Positions 7,863 to 15,679 are shown, counted from the stretch's first letter. The stretch is 21,080 nucleotides of DNA from JBLHGU01 sp047615875 (GCA_047615875.1 JBLHGU010000088.1:1-21080), one strand, 5' to 3'. Notes: generated by a model from the sequence alone, not told the origin. Numbers and translations are program-made.

Positions 7863-8813
7863 ATGCAATTAATCGAAAATACAGTTCCCTGGCCAGATGG
7901 TGCTAAATGCGCTGTGGCAATTACCTTTGATCTCGATGTCGATAGCATTTTGCATGTTGGTAAGCCAGAAACTGCGGATACTTATCTCTCTACTCAGTCC
8001 CTGCTACGTTATGGTGCAGAAGTGGCCATTCCCCGTATTTGTCATGTTTATGAACAGCTCGGTATGAAGCAAAGCTTCTTTGTTCCCGCCTGGTGTGTCG
8101 AGCGTTATCCGGCTGCACTGGAAACCATAATGAAAGGCGGTCACGAAATTGGCCATCATGGTTATATCCACGAGTCTTACAACACGATGAGTGGCGATGA
8201 TGAAAAGTACTGGTTCAATCGAGCCATTGAAGCTTATCAGCGAGAACTCGGTATTCGACCCAGAGGCTTTCGTGCGCCGTTGAATGAGTTTTCGAAACGT
8301 ACTATTAATAATCTCATCGACGCCGGGTTCGAATACGATTCGTCATTAATGGGCGATGATGTGCCTTATCTACTCACAAGTCATAGTCAACCAGGCGAAG
8401 TGCTTGAAATTCCTCAGTTTATTGCGAATGACGATTACCCGCAATACATGCACAACTGGGATCTGGGTATTGAGCTGACTATCCGTTCACCAGAAGAAAG
8501 TAAAAAGGTTTACCTCGCTGAATTTGACGCACAGTACGAGAACGGTGGCTTATGGTTAACAGTCTGGCACCCCGCGCTCAGCGGTCGCACCTCTCGCGTC
8601 AAAATGATGGTTGAAATGCTTGAATATATACAAAACAAAGGTGATGTCTGGTTCGCCACGATGGGTGAAATTAACGATCACGTGCGCAAATGCATGGCAA
8701 ATGGCAGTTGGTCGCCGAGAGTGGATGTCTTGCCTTACGATCAATCACCCGTAGTTGAGCTTTCTCGCGCGAATCTTACCAGGGCAGGTCTAGTTGCCGA
8801 TCAGGTTCGCTAA
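7863..8813 (+). CDS. NodB/PuuE-type polysaccharide deacetylase family protein, possible cyclic imide or amide hydrolase
   Basis: A 316-residue carbohydrate-esterase-4-fold enzyme without a signal peptide, so cytosolic. Visible motifs: TFDLDVDS at 21-28 with metal-binding and catalytic aspartates, HEIGHHGYIHE at 94-104 with the metal-binding histidines, and GFRAP at 135-139. Cytosolic members of this branch include the PuuE allantoinase and a cyclic imide hydrolase of Pseudomonas putida, which hydrolyse cyclic amides rather than polysaccharides. Given the hydantoinase in the divergent operon and a small-molecule importer downstream, a cyclic amide or imide substrate is more likely than peptidoglycan or chitin. 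The ATG at 7863 has GGTGA 9 nt upstream. It follows a 114-bp gap that contains a 7-bp inverted repeat (7753-7759 with 7769-7775). Confidence 0.82.
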   Translation: MQLIENTVPWPDGAKCAVAITFDLDVDSILHVGKPETADTYLSTQSLLRYGAEVAIPRICHVYEQLGMKQSFFVPAWCVERYPAALETIMKGGHEIGHHGYIHESYNTMSGDDEKYWFNRAIEAYQRELGIRPRGFRAPLNEFSKRTINNLIDAGFEYDSSLMGDDVPYLLTSHSQPGEVLEIPQFIANDDYPQYMHNWDLGIELTIRSPEESKKVYLAEFDAQYENGGLWLTVWHPALSGRTSRVKMMVEMLEYIQNKGDVWFATMGEINDHVRKCMANGSWSPRVDVLPYDQSPVVELSRANLTRAGLVADQVR

Positions 8814-8817
8814 AACT

Positions 8818-8847
8818 CCAATGAATGGCTTGAGTAATCATCATTGG
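8818..8847. repeat. Inverted repeat between the deacetylase and binding-protein genes
   Basis: CCAATGA at 8818-8824 and TCATTGG at 8841-8847 form a perfect 7-bp inverted repeat with a 16-nt spacer directly after the deacetylase stop. No T-run follows, so it is more likely an mRNA stability structure or a weak operator than a terminator. Confidence 0.4.
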
Positions 8848-8896
8848 CTAATTCGCAAATGACTCAGATATCACTAAAACTATACTGGAGGTTAGC

Positions 8897-10084
8897 ATGA
8901 GCAAAATATTAGAAAGATTAAAAAGGGCCAAACTGATTCAGGAATTACCCGATGGTATGGTTCGTATACGTACTGTCGGTTCGGGTATGAGTCGTCGCCA
9001 GTTTAATGGGGCACTCGTTGCATCTGCAGCTGCTGGGATGGCTGGGTTCCCATCACTGGGTTCGGCGGCCAGTAATGTACGTTATATGGGTTGGCAGGGA
9101 TATGAAGAGGCGTTTAATTCTGATGATTTTGCCAGGAAAAACGGCATTACAGTCGATGCGACATTCCAGAATGACAATGGCCATGCGATGACCGTTGCTA
9201 CCAGTGGTGGGATTGGAAACATGGATATTATCACCCCTGATACGGCCTACACGCAGTTGATGGCTGAGATTGGTATGTTAGAACCCATTGACTTATCACG
9301 CATACCCAATTTCAAAAAGTTAGATCCCTTCTTCCAGGAAAACCAAGGTATTCGTGTCGGTGGTGACATCTATGCACTGCCGTATGTCTGGACGATTATT
9401 CCATTGATGTATCATCCAAAATTTATCCCGGAAGCCCCTGAATCATGGCATGACATGCTGAAGCCTGAATATAAAGGTAAGGTTGGATTAACCAATGACC
9501 TGATTTCCACCATGGTTTGTTTTGGACTCGCGGTGACGGGCAAGCAAGACGCGACTCGGATCACAAAAGGTGAGTTAAAAGAAGTCCAGGATTACATTAT
9601 TAACTTGAAAAAGAACCATGCTCGTACTGTTGTATCAAGTTATGGTGAGTTAACTGACCTCTTTGCCAGCGGTGAAATCTGGATTTCACAGGGTTGGGTG
9701 CCGGTTCAACTTTGGGCCAAATCCAAAGGCGCTGATATTCGCTGGACGATTCCAAAAGAAGGTGCCCACGTACCGGTTGATTGTCTGTCAATTGTCAAGA
9801 ATGCGCCTAATCTTGACGATACCTACAAGTTGCTGAATCACGCGATGAGTGCAGAAGCGCAAGCCTATTCTTCGAATATTAACGCAACCGGTGTTACCAA
9901 TACCGACGCCATAGCACTGCTCAGCCAGGAAGTGCTGGATATTCAGCCACACGACGACATCAGAGGGTTTTTCAAGGGTACGACTGGTGGCGAACCCTTG
10001 CCATTGTGGCCAAGTGAGCCAGATGGTGATATCGCTACTTTTGACGATGTTTTGGACGCATATGATGCTTTTCTAGCAGCATAA
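8897..10084 (+). CDS. PotD-type ABC transporter substrate-binding protein, Tat-exported
   Basis: A 395-residue periplasmic binding protein of the polyamine/opine/thiamine class. The N-terminus is extended: about 31 charged residues precede a twin-arginine motif SRRQFNG (32-38), then a hydrophobic stretch ALVASAAAGMAG and a likely cleavage after GSAAS near 58. The mature part contains typical features such as DIITPDTAY, YALPYVWTIIPLMYHPK, and the LWPSEPDGDIATFDDVLDAY end. Tat export suggests folding, or cofactor or ligand binding, before secretion. GGAGG precedes the ATG by 6 nt, the strongest ribosome site in the operon, as expected for the most abundant component. It feeds the three downstream transporter subunits. 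The ligand is unknown; polyamine-like cations are typical for the class. Confidence 0.9.
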   Translation: MSKILERLKRAKLIQELPDGMVRIRTVGSGMSRRQFNGALVASAAAGMAGFPSLGSAASNVRYMGWQGYEEAFNSDDFARKNGITVDATFQNDNGHAMTVATSGGIGNMDIITPDTAYTQLMAEIGMLEPIDLSRIPNFKKLDPFFQENQGIRVGGDIYALPYVWTIIPLMYHPKFIPEAPESWHDMLKPEYKGKVGLTNDLISTMVCFGLAVTGKQDATRITKGELKEVQDYIINLKKNHARTVVSSYGELTDLFASGEIWISQGWVPVQLWAKSKGADIRWTIPKEGAHVPVDCLSIVKNAPNLDDTYKLLNHAMSAEAQAYSSNINATGVTNTDAIALLSQEVLDIQPHDDIRGFFKGTTGGEPLPLWPSEPDGDIATFDDVLDAYDAFLAA

Positions 10085-10114
10085 CATCGGAACTCTGCGG
10101 GTATCTCGTATGAT

Positions 10115-10149
10115 TATATTGGCATTTTGTAATTTAAATTGCCAATATA
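10115..10149. promoter_or_regulatory. Stable hairpin between binding-protein and ATPase genes
   Basis: Arms TATATTGGCA (10115-10124) and TGCCAATATA (10140-10149) pair perfectly. After a T-T mismatch, three more T-A pairs (10126-10128 with 10136-10138) leave a 7-nt loop. Hairpins after binding-protein genes are known in ABC operons, where they protect the upstream mRNA from 3' decay or cause partial termination, so that binding protein exceeds membrane components. No U-run follows, favouring a stability element. Confidence 0.65.
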
Positions 10150-10177
10150 TCATTGTCTGTGCTTTAGAAAATTCCTG

Positions 10178-11242
10178 ATGACTGCAATAGTGGAGCTCGA
10201 GAACCTGTCCAAATTCTATGGCCAGGTAGCTGCTGTCCATCCGCTTAATCTGGAAGTGAAAAGCGGGGAATTTCTGGCTATTCTCGGCCCATCCGGTTGT
10301 GGAAAAACGACATTGCTGCGCATGATAGGTGGTTTTGTAGAGCCAACTTCGGGAGTCATTAAATTGGCCGGCGAGGATGTTACCAGTCTCGGCCCGGATC
10401 GGCGACCAACCAATATGGTGTTCCAGGGTTATGGGCTTTTTCCACACATGACAGTTGGACAAAATGTCGCTTATGGACTTCGATTGGCTAAAGTTAAGGG
10501 CAAAGAACTGTCTGATCGGGTGCAGGGAGCACTTGATCTAGTTCATCTCAGTAATTTTGGGGAGCGCAAAACAGATCAATTGTCGGGTGGTCAACGTCAA
10601 CGTATTGCCCTGGCCAGGGCGCTGGTAATGCGCCCCAAAGTGTTATTGTTAGATGAGCCTCTAGCGGCGCTGGATTTGAAATTGCGACAGGCTATGCAAG
10701 AGGAATTCAGGAGAATTCACGCTGCTACCGGTGGTACCTTTGTATTTGTGACTCATGATCAAGAGGAGGCGATGAGTCTGGCGAATCGAATTTGTGTTAT
10801 GGAGGCCGGGCGTATTGTCCAGGATGGTGATCCGGAAGAAATTTATAGCCACCCATGCTCGCGATTTGTATCGACTTTTATCGGCGAGGCGAATCTTTTC
10901 AAAGGGTGCAGAAAGTCAAATGTTGTTGAACTCACCGCTGGTATATCAATTGTCGATGAGGGTCCTGATGAAGATATCGTTTGCGTTGTGCGTCCGGAAA
11001 AAATAAGGCTAGCATTGCCCGATGAAGTTGATTCTTTAAATGACAGCGATCACTCAATTTCGGCAACGGTGCTGGATGCTGTGTTTCTGGGGCCTTTTGT
11101 ACAATATAGCCTTCGCACATCAAATGATGAATTCGTATCAGTTGATTCACGCGACATGGAACAACGTAAAAAGGTCAGTATCAATGGCGAAGTTCGAATC
11201 GGCTGGAATGAAGTCGATCAACGAATTCTTACAGACCAGTGA
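10178..11242 (+). CDS. PotA-type ABC transporter ATP-binding protein
   Basis: A 354-residue ATPase of the polyamine/opine import class. Walker A GPSGCGKTT at 37-45, Q-loop Q83 in VFQGYGLF, signature LSGGQRQR from 135, Walker B VLLLDEP at 155-161, D-loop AALD and H-loop H193 in VTHDQEEAM. After about residue 235 comes a TOBE-like regulatory domain (VVRPEKIRLA near 270). The frame opens at a TTG at 10139, inside the hairpin, but the ATG at 10178 begins the conserved MTAIVELENLSK. No strong ribosome site is visible before it. The gene overlaps the first permease by 4 bp. Located on the cytoplasmic face of the importer. Confidence 0.93.
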   Translation: MTAIVELENLSKFYGQVAAVHPLNLEVKSGEFLAILGPSGCGKTTLLRMIGGFVEPTSGVIKLAGEDVTSLGPDRRPTNMVFQGYGLFPHMTVGQNVAYGLRLAKVKGKELSDRVQGALDLVHLSNFGERKTDQLSGGQRQRIALARALVMRPKVLLLDEPLAALDLKLRQAMQEEFRRIHAATGGTFVFVTHDQEEAMSLANRICVMEAGRIVQDGDPEEIYSHPCSRFVSTFIGEANLFKGCRKSNVVELTAGISIVDEGPDEDIVCVVRPEKIRLALPDEVDSLNDSDHSISATVLDAVFLGPFVQYSLRTSNDEFVSVDSRDMEQRKKVSINGEVRIGWNEVDQRILTDQ

Positions 11243-12087
11243 AACGGTTTAAACTTCCAGTTCGTGTATGGTTATTGGTGCCAAGTTCGCTGATTTTCAC
11301 GCTGTTGTTTGTTTTTCCGATTTCATATTTTTTCGTAATTTCATTCTGGCGTGTGCGTACTTATCGTTTGCGCGTCGATGCTACGTTCGATCAATACCTG
11401 AAAGTATTCAGCGATTTTTCTGGGCCATTGTTAAACACGTTTGTTATTGCTTTCTGCGTTGCCGTGACTTCTACTTTTATGGCCTTCGCCTTTGCCTATT
11501 TCTGTCGATTCAAGGCGGGTCGCTATGGAATGGTTTTTTTGTTACTGGCACTGGTGACTTTATTCGGTGGTTATTTGACCAAGATTTATATGTGGAAAAC
11601 TATCCTCGGTTCAGCCGGTGTTTTAAATTCGGCATTACTTGCATTGGGACTCATTCAGGAACCTATCACTGCTTTTTTGTTTAGTCCCGTGGCGGTATTG
11701 ATTACCCTGGTACATTACACGCTACCATTGGCAATCCTGCCAATATTCGGTGCTTTACGTGGCGTCGAGGACGTTCCTCTCGAAGCTGCCAGGGATGTTG
11801 GCGCTTCGCCATTTCGTGTTTTCTATGACATTGTATTACCTCAATGCCGACTTGCTATTCTGTCGTCCTTTAGCCTGTCCTTTATCTTTTCATTGGGCGA
11901 TTACGTAACGCCACTATTGGTCGGTGGACCGCATACCTCGATGATTGGGCTGTTTATACAAAATCAGTTTGGAAATCGCCTGAATCCACCATTGGGTTCG
12001 GCGATGTCATTTACGGTGATCGCTTTAGGCTTGATTGTGATCGCCGTCATGGCGGTTATTTTGGCACGTGTTACGAGGCCGAAATAA
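11239..12087 (+). CDS. PotB-type ABC transporter permease
   Basis: A 282-residue inner-membrane permease with about six hydrophobic segments, the first starting near residue 10 (VWLLVPSSLIFTLLFVFP). The cytoplasmic EAA loop that docks on the ATPase is clear: EDVPLEAARDVGASPFRVF, followed by the PQCRLAI segment. The start is a GTG that overlaps the ATPase stop (GTGA), a standard coupling arrangement. It forms the heterodimeric channel with the next gene product. Confidence 0.9.
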   Translation: MKRFKLPVRVWLLVPSSLIFTLLFVFPISYFFVISFWRVRTYRLRVDATFDQYLKVFSDFSGPLLNTFVIAFCVAVTSTFMAFAFAYFCRFKAGRYGMVFLLLALVTLFGGYLTKIYMWKTILGSAGVLNSALLALGLIQEPITAFLFSPVAVLITLVHYTLPLAILPIFGALRGVEDVPLEAARDVGASPFRVFYDIVLPQCRLAILSSFSLSFIFSLGDYVTPLLVGGPHTSMIGLFIQNQFGNRLNPPLGSAMSFTVIALGLIVIAVMAVILARVTRPK

Positions 12088-12866
12088 TGAGCCAGCTAGG
12101 CTCAAAAACCTGGACCACCTTTGGTGTATTGATGACATTTTTTATGCTTTCTCCATTGGTAATTTTGATCGTATTCGCTTTTAGTGAAAGCCCCTTGCTG
12201 AGTTTTCCGATAACAGGCTGGACCTTGCACTGGATTACCAATGTATTTGAGCGACCCGGTTTTTACGCAGCTTTCCAGCACAGTGTTATGGTCACCGGTG
12301 CAGTTGGAATATGTTCGACCATCGTCGGTACTATGGCTGCTATGGGATTAACGCGATTCAAACCGAAATATTCGGCAATGACAATGGCGGTTTTAACTTT
12401 GCCAATTATGGCGCCACCATTGATGCTCGGAATCGCGTTGCTGACCTATTACACCTCCTGGTTGAAATTACCTCTGGGCATACCGACGGTTATTATTAGT
12501 CATCTGGTATTCACTCAGCCTTTTGTGATTCTGGTGGTGAGTTCACGTATGGCCAGTTTCGATCATGCTGCTGTCGATAGTGCACGGGACTTGGGCGCAT
12601 CGAGATTACAGGCTTTTTTTCAGGTAACCATGCCAATTATTCGGTCCAGTATTTTGGGGGGGACGATGATTGCCATGGCATTGTCACTTGACGATTTTCT
12701 GGTTAGCTTTTTCACAATAGGTGGAAGTAATACCTTGCCGACTTTCATGTGGGGCATGCTACGAAAAGGTGTGGACCCGAGTATTAATGTAGTCGCTGTA
12801 ATGATAATGTTGCTGTCGATTGGTGCGACGTTAATAGGCTTTCGGGTGACCAGGTACCGGGGTTAA
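12087..12866 (+). CDS. PotC-type ABC transporter permease
   Basis: A 259-residue inner-membrane permease with about six hydrophobic segments. The EAA loop reads DHAAVDSARDLGASRLQAFF followed by QVTMPIIRSSI, and the SLDDFLVSFF segment after it is typical of PotC. The ATG shares one base with the stop of the preceding permease gene (TAATG), so it is translationally coupled. Last gene of the plus-strand operon, converging with the LysR gene 24 bp away. No hairpin terminator is evident in that gap. Confidence 0.9.
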   Translation: MSQLGSKTWTTFGVLMTFFMLSPLVILIVFAFSESPLLSFPITGWTLHWITNVFERPGFYAAFQHSVMVTGAVGICSTIVGTMAAMGLTRFKPKYSAMTMAVLTLPIMAPPLMLGIALLTYYTSWLKLPLGIPTVIISHLVFTQPFVILVVSSRMASFDHAAVDSARDLGASRLQAFFQVTMPIIRSSILGGTMIAMALSLDDFLVSFFTIGGSNTLPTFMWGMLRKGVDPSINVVAVMIMLLSIGATLIGFRVTRYRG

Positions 12867-12890
12867 AATGTTATAGTTTGTGTTCCCTGA

Positions 12891-13838
12891 CTAAGGATTT
12901 TGCTCTGGTTCGGGTAGGAATTCGATAAATTTTCGGGCTGCAGCGCCACGAGCATCAGACTTTTTAGTGACCAGGAAAACATCGTTGTGAAGCTCGACTG
13001 GTGGTTTCATTAACGGCCAGAGCGTTCCTTGCGTCACGTCTTTTTGAACAAACTCGAGTGGCAATAGTGCAATGCCAAGTCCTGCGATCAACATTCGTTT
13101 TACTTCATTAAGGTCTAACGACTGACCCGCAACTTTATTTCCCCAACCATGAACTTCGCGAAACTCCTGAATGTGTTCGGTTTCGTCGTTGCCTGGGATT
13201 ATAAAAGCTTCGTTAACAAGATCACTTGCCAGCTTTTGAGTAGTGCCAAACAAGTGGTGATGAGGTCCGCAAACAGGTACGTGGCGTTCTCGGGTTAAAA
13301 AGGCATATTCGAGGTCTGATTCGATATGTGGTTCCGGACAAACCCCAATATCGGCCTCACCTTGCTCGACCATTGCTTCTATTTCCGGGCATGCGGCGAT
13401 TTTGATTAACAATTCGGCACGTGGATAGCGCCGACCAAAACGGGCGAGGGCGTTGTCGAGTCGTGAAGAAACGATATTACCTACGGTAACGATACGAAGT
13501 TGTACTGTTATTTCATTGTCGATTTCGTCAAACTCTGGCTGTAACGAGGCTACGAGCGTTTCGATTTGATTGCAGATACCGGCCAGACGGTACCCATGAT
13601 CGGTTAGAGAAAAACCCGCTGGTCCCCTGTCACATAAAGATTTGTCGAGATATTCTTCAAGTCGTTTGAGCGCACTGCTTATCGATGGTTGTTGGCGCGA
13701 CATAGCTTTTGCCGCACTGGTAAGTCCGTCGCTCCGGACAATCTCAGTGAAAACTTTCAACAGATTCCAGTCCATATTGCGTAAAAAGCGCCGATCACCT
13801 AAATCCTGGCGGTTTACCCATTCATTTTCTTTCGACAT
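12891..13838 (-). CDS. LysR-type transcriptional regulator
   Basis: A 315-residue LTTR. The winged helix-turn-helix domain spans about residues 22-85 (MDWNLLKVFTEIV, then SAAKAMSRQQPSISSALKRL and FSLTDHG). The rest is a substrate-binding-fold effector domain (GEADIGVCPEP, VPVCGPHHHLFG, LIAGLGIALLP). An in-frame ATG at residue 22 would give the shorter start usual for the family but lacks a ribosome site; the upstream ATG at 13838 has a weak GAGG. It is divergent from the SDR gene at 14149 and converges with the transporter operon. By the usual LTTR logic it controls the divergent SDR gene, and perhaps the catabolic operons, in response to a pathway metabolite. Confidence 0.9.
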   Translation of the reverse strand: MSKENEWVNRQDLGDRRFLRNMDWNLLKVFTEIVRSDGLTSAAKAMSRQQPSISSALKRLEEYLDKSLCDRGPAGFSLTDHGYRLAGICNQIETLVASLQPEFDEIDNEITVQLRIVTVGNIVSSRLDNALARFGRRYPRAELLIKIAACPEIEAMVEQGEADIGVCPEPHIESDLEYAFLTRERHVPVCGPHHHLFGTTQKLASDLVNEAFIIPGNDETEHIQEFREVHGWGNKVAGQSLDLNEVKRMLIAGLGIALLPLEFVQKDVTQGTLWPLMKPPVELHNDVFLVTKKSDARGAAARKFIEFLPEPEQNP

Positions 13839-13935
13839 AGCCTACAAACCTCAGCTGTATTGCCATTGTATTCTGGAGTGATACTAACAGGATGAGTGCG
13901 TTCAGGCATTAGTCACCACGATTGTTTTGAATCAT

Positions 13936-13943
13936 GTTCGAAC
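13936..13943. promoter_or_regulatory. GTTCGAAC palindrome
   Basis: An 8-bp perfect palindrome preceded by AT, giving TGTTCGAAC-type half-sites similar to the TGTTCAA/TTGAACA arms at 5252-5267. It may be a related but shorter site for the same regulator. Short enough to occur by chance. Confidence 0.3.
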
Positions 13944-13973
13944 CACCTGGAACACTCTGTATCCCTCATAGCT

Positions 13974-13991
13974 ATGGTGTTTGACCACCAT
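13974..13991. promoter_or_regulatory. ATGGTG-N6-CACCAT inverted repeat, candidate operator
   Basis: Six-base arms match perfectly around a six-base spacer (TTTGAC). The position, midway in the divergent LysR-SDR region, suits a dimeric regulator site. Which protein binds is unknown. Confidence 0.45.
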
Positions 13992-14002
13992 GTGAATTCA
14001 AT

Positions 14003-14017
14003 ATTGATCAGATCAAT
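14003..14017. promoter_or_regulatory. ATTGATC-A-GATCAAT palindrome, candidate LysR-type site
   Basis: A perfect 15-bp palindrome with a single central base. It contains T-N11-A as expected of LysR recognition sites (ATTGATCAGATCAAT). It lies about 130 bp upstream of the SDR start and 165 bp upstream of the LysR start, a sensible place for autoregulation plus divergent activation. Confidence 0.55.
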
Positions 14018-14148
14018 CTTTCGTATTGATAGTTAGGCAGTATCGCGGTTGTTGTCTCCTGAGTAAAATTATGATCATTAATTTATATCGGATTACGAAG
14101 ATAGGTAACAGTGTTTTTGTATCCAGCATCGACCCCGGGGGTATCAAT

Positions 14149-14895
14149 ATGACGACCGATTTTATAGGAAAAACTGCATTAGTCACCGGAGCTGCCCGGG
14201 GTATAGGTTTAGCAACTGCCTGTGCATTTGCCGATAATGGTGCGAATATTATCGCCTGTGATGTCAGTGGCATGGGAGAATTGTCACAGGCGCTTGCTTC
14301 AAGGACAAATAATTATCTGGCGATGAAATGTGACGTAACACAACCAACGGACGTGGTCGAATTGGTCAAGCAGGGCCGTAAGTCCTTTGGTGGAATAGAT
14401 ATTGCGGTTAACAATGCTGGAATCGTACTTGAAAAAGCATTGATTGAAACCAGTGACGAGGAATTTGCACGCGTAATTGATGTTAACTTGAAAGGTGCTT
14501 TCCTTATCGGGAGGGAGGTGATTTCAGCTATGATCGAAGACAATCGGTCTGGACGCATAATTAATATAGCATCTGAGCTAGGCTTGCTGGGACGGGAAAA
14601 ATTCTCAATTTATTGCGCGACTAAAGGTGCGATTATTAGTTTGACGCGGTCGTGGGCACGTGAATTTGCCCCCAGCATTCTTGTTAATGCGGTAGCACCC
14701 GGTCCGGTCGATACCGATATGGTTGGGCTCGAAAAACTAACACCAGAATGGGCAGAAAAAGAGCTCAATACACCACTCGGTAGGATTGGTAAGCCAGATG
14801 AAATCGCCGACGCGATACTCTTTCTGTCGGGAACTAAATCTACTTTTGTTACTGGTCAAACCTTTGGCATTAACGGTGGCGTGGCTATGTACTAA
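14149..14895 (+). CDS. SDR family oxidoreductase (FabG-like)
   Basis: A 248-residue classical SDR. Cofactor motif TGAARGIG at 13-20, acidic D38 after the second strand (IIACDVSG) pointing to NAD(H), NNAG at 88-91, S142 (NIASELG), Y155-K159 (YCATK), and the C-terminal GINGGVAMY. The ATG at 14149 is chosen because it starts the conserved MTTDFIGKTALVTG and has GGGGG 7 nt upstream; longer starts add an unrelated leader. Divergent from the LysR gene, so it is probably the LysR-controlled gene. FabG-like sequences are often general hydroxyacyl or alcohol dehydrogenases; here a role in the neighbouring catabolic pathway is inferred. Confidence 0.87.
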   Translation: MTTDFIGKTALVTGAARGIGLATACAFADNGANIIACDVSGMGELSQALASRTNNYLAMKCDVTQPTDVVELVKQGRKSFGGIDIAVNNAGIVLEKALIETSDEEFARVIDVNLKGAFLIGREVISAMIEDNRSGRIINIASELGLLGREKFSIYCATKGAIISLTRSWAREFAPSILVNAVAPGPVDTDMVGLEKLTPEWAEKELNTPLGRIGKPDEIADAILFLSGTKSTFVTGQTFGINGGVAMY

Positions 14896-14967
14896 ATCAT
14901 TTTCTGTTACTGACAAGTGATCTAAGGTTCAAGTCCCTTAATCAGGTACATCATTTAATATCCGCTA

Positions 14968-15124
14968 CTACTGTTCTGGCTCGTCGTTTCCGGTGAGAAC
15001 AAATGGCTCGTTAGCTATTTGAGCGAAGTCGGTAATTGTCTTGCCGAACAAATGGTGCTCACTACCGCAGTAGGGCCGATGAATTTCGGGAAACAGGAAG
15101 TCGTACCTGAGTTCGGGAAGCATA
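14968..15124 (-). pseudogene. Fragment of a LysR-type regulator effector domain
   Basis: The minus-strand frame starting at an ATG with GGAGG upstream (15124) gives about 51 residues homologous to the middle of LysR effector domains. Landmarks LRYDFLF, YCGSEHHLFGK and LTGNDEPE line up with LEYAFLT, VCGPHHHLFGT and IPGNDETE of the intact LysR at 12891-13838. The DNA-binding domain and both ends of the effector domain are missing, and the frame stops at 14968. It is a remnant of a second LysR gene, not a duplicate of the first, since the intervening residues differ widely. The plus-strand frame over the same DNA has no such similarity. Confidence 0.7.
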
Positions 15125-15517
15125 GAGACCTCCTGAACTTGGTAATCAATAATAGAAATCATTGTGAGGTCTTACCTGAAAACAATCGTTGCTCTTATTC
15201 CTCTGGGCGAGCACCCACAACATCCCGTCGTTCCAATATTCTGGAGTTGAACTGTGCTTCTGACGACCACGCCTATATGGTTCAATCGGACATTTATGTT
15301 TATCGCGAAAATGCTGCTGATTATGTACGTTCTTGTATCCAGTCATGTGCTTTTATCCAGTATGATATCCCTGAGACTTTTGACTTGGCGTGTGAACTCA
15401 ACAACTAGTAAAATTTTATCTTGATCCTAAAATATAGTTGCAGATAGGTATTGCGCGTGATTCTTAGAAAAGATTAAAAGCGGACAGATTTGTTTAAATG
15501 CAAACTGCCGATATCCG
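15125..15517. other. Non-coding stretch downstream of the LysR fragment
   Basis: Open frames exist on both strands, but none has a recognisable domain or a persuasive start. I see nothing further here. It is probably decayed DNA left by the rearrangements that truncated the LysR gene. Confidence 0.4.
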
Positions 15518-15518
15518 G

Positions 15519-15555
15519 GGGACCAAAAGCCATATAGTCAATGGTTCCCGATGGG
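15519..15555 (+). repeat. 37-bp direct repeat, copy 1
   Basis: Begins GGGACCAAAAGCCATAT (from 15518), then AGTCAATGGTTCCCGATGGG. It matches 17524-17560 with two mismatches over 37 bp. The two copies are 2.0 kb apart in the same orientation and bracket the VCBS lipoprotein gene. Confidence 0.75.
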
Positions 15556-15632
15556 GCCACGCCCTGATCGATTGACCCGAAAAGAGAGGTGTAGATGTCC
15601 GGACGAGACTCGAAGTCATTGACTTTAATGGC

Positions 15633-15675
15633 AAAAAAAAGCCGCCCCGAGATATCTCATGAGTGGCTTTCGTTT
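15633..15675 (-). terminator. Rho-independent terminator behind the tRNA-Asn fragment
   Basis: Read on the minus strand, AAAGCCAC pairs with GCGGCTTT (8 bp with one G-U), enclosing a smaller GAGATATCTC palindrome, and is followed by a run of eight Ts (15633-15640). It lies immediately downstream of the tRNA 3' fragment at 15680-15719, as expected of a tRNA gene's own terminator. Confidence 0.75.
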
Positions 15676-15679
15676 TATT

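Larger units (their letters stand above)
13839..14148. promoter_or_regulatory. LysR-SDR divergent control region
   Basis: This 310-bp region separates divergent LysR and SDR genes and holds three palindromes listed separately (13936-13943, 13974-13991, 14003-14017). An upstream ATG at 14026 is in frame with the SDR but would add a 41-residue leader with no SDR similarity, so I treat this stretch as non-coding control DNA. Confidence 0.6.

Noticed and set aside
13981..13996. TTGACCA followed by a poor second half, recalling the RutR operator of pyrimidine catabolism
   Set aside because: The first half-site is perfect but the second matches only 4 of 7, and no RutR-type gene is in the window.
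14920..14952. T-arm-like sequence AAGGTTCAAGTCCCTT after the fourth SDR, suggesting a tRNA
   Set aside because: The stem only closes with an 8-base loop, and no acceptor, D or anticodon arm can be drawn around it; unlike 15680-15719 there is no CCA.
15019..15408. Plus-strand 129-codon open frame
   Set aside because: It lies antisense to the LysR fragment and has no recognisable domain or ribosome site.
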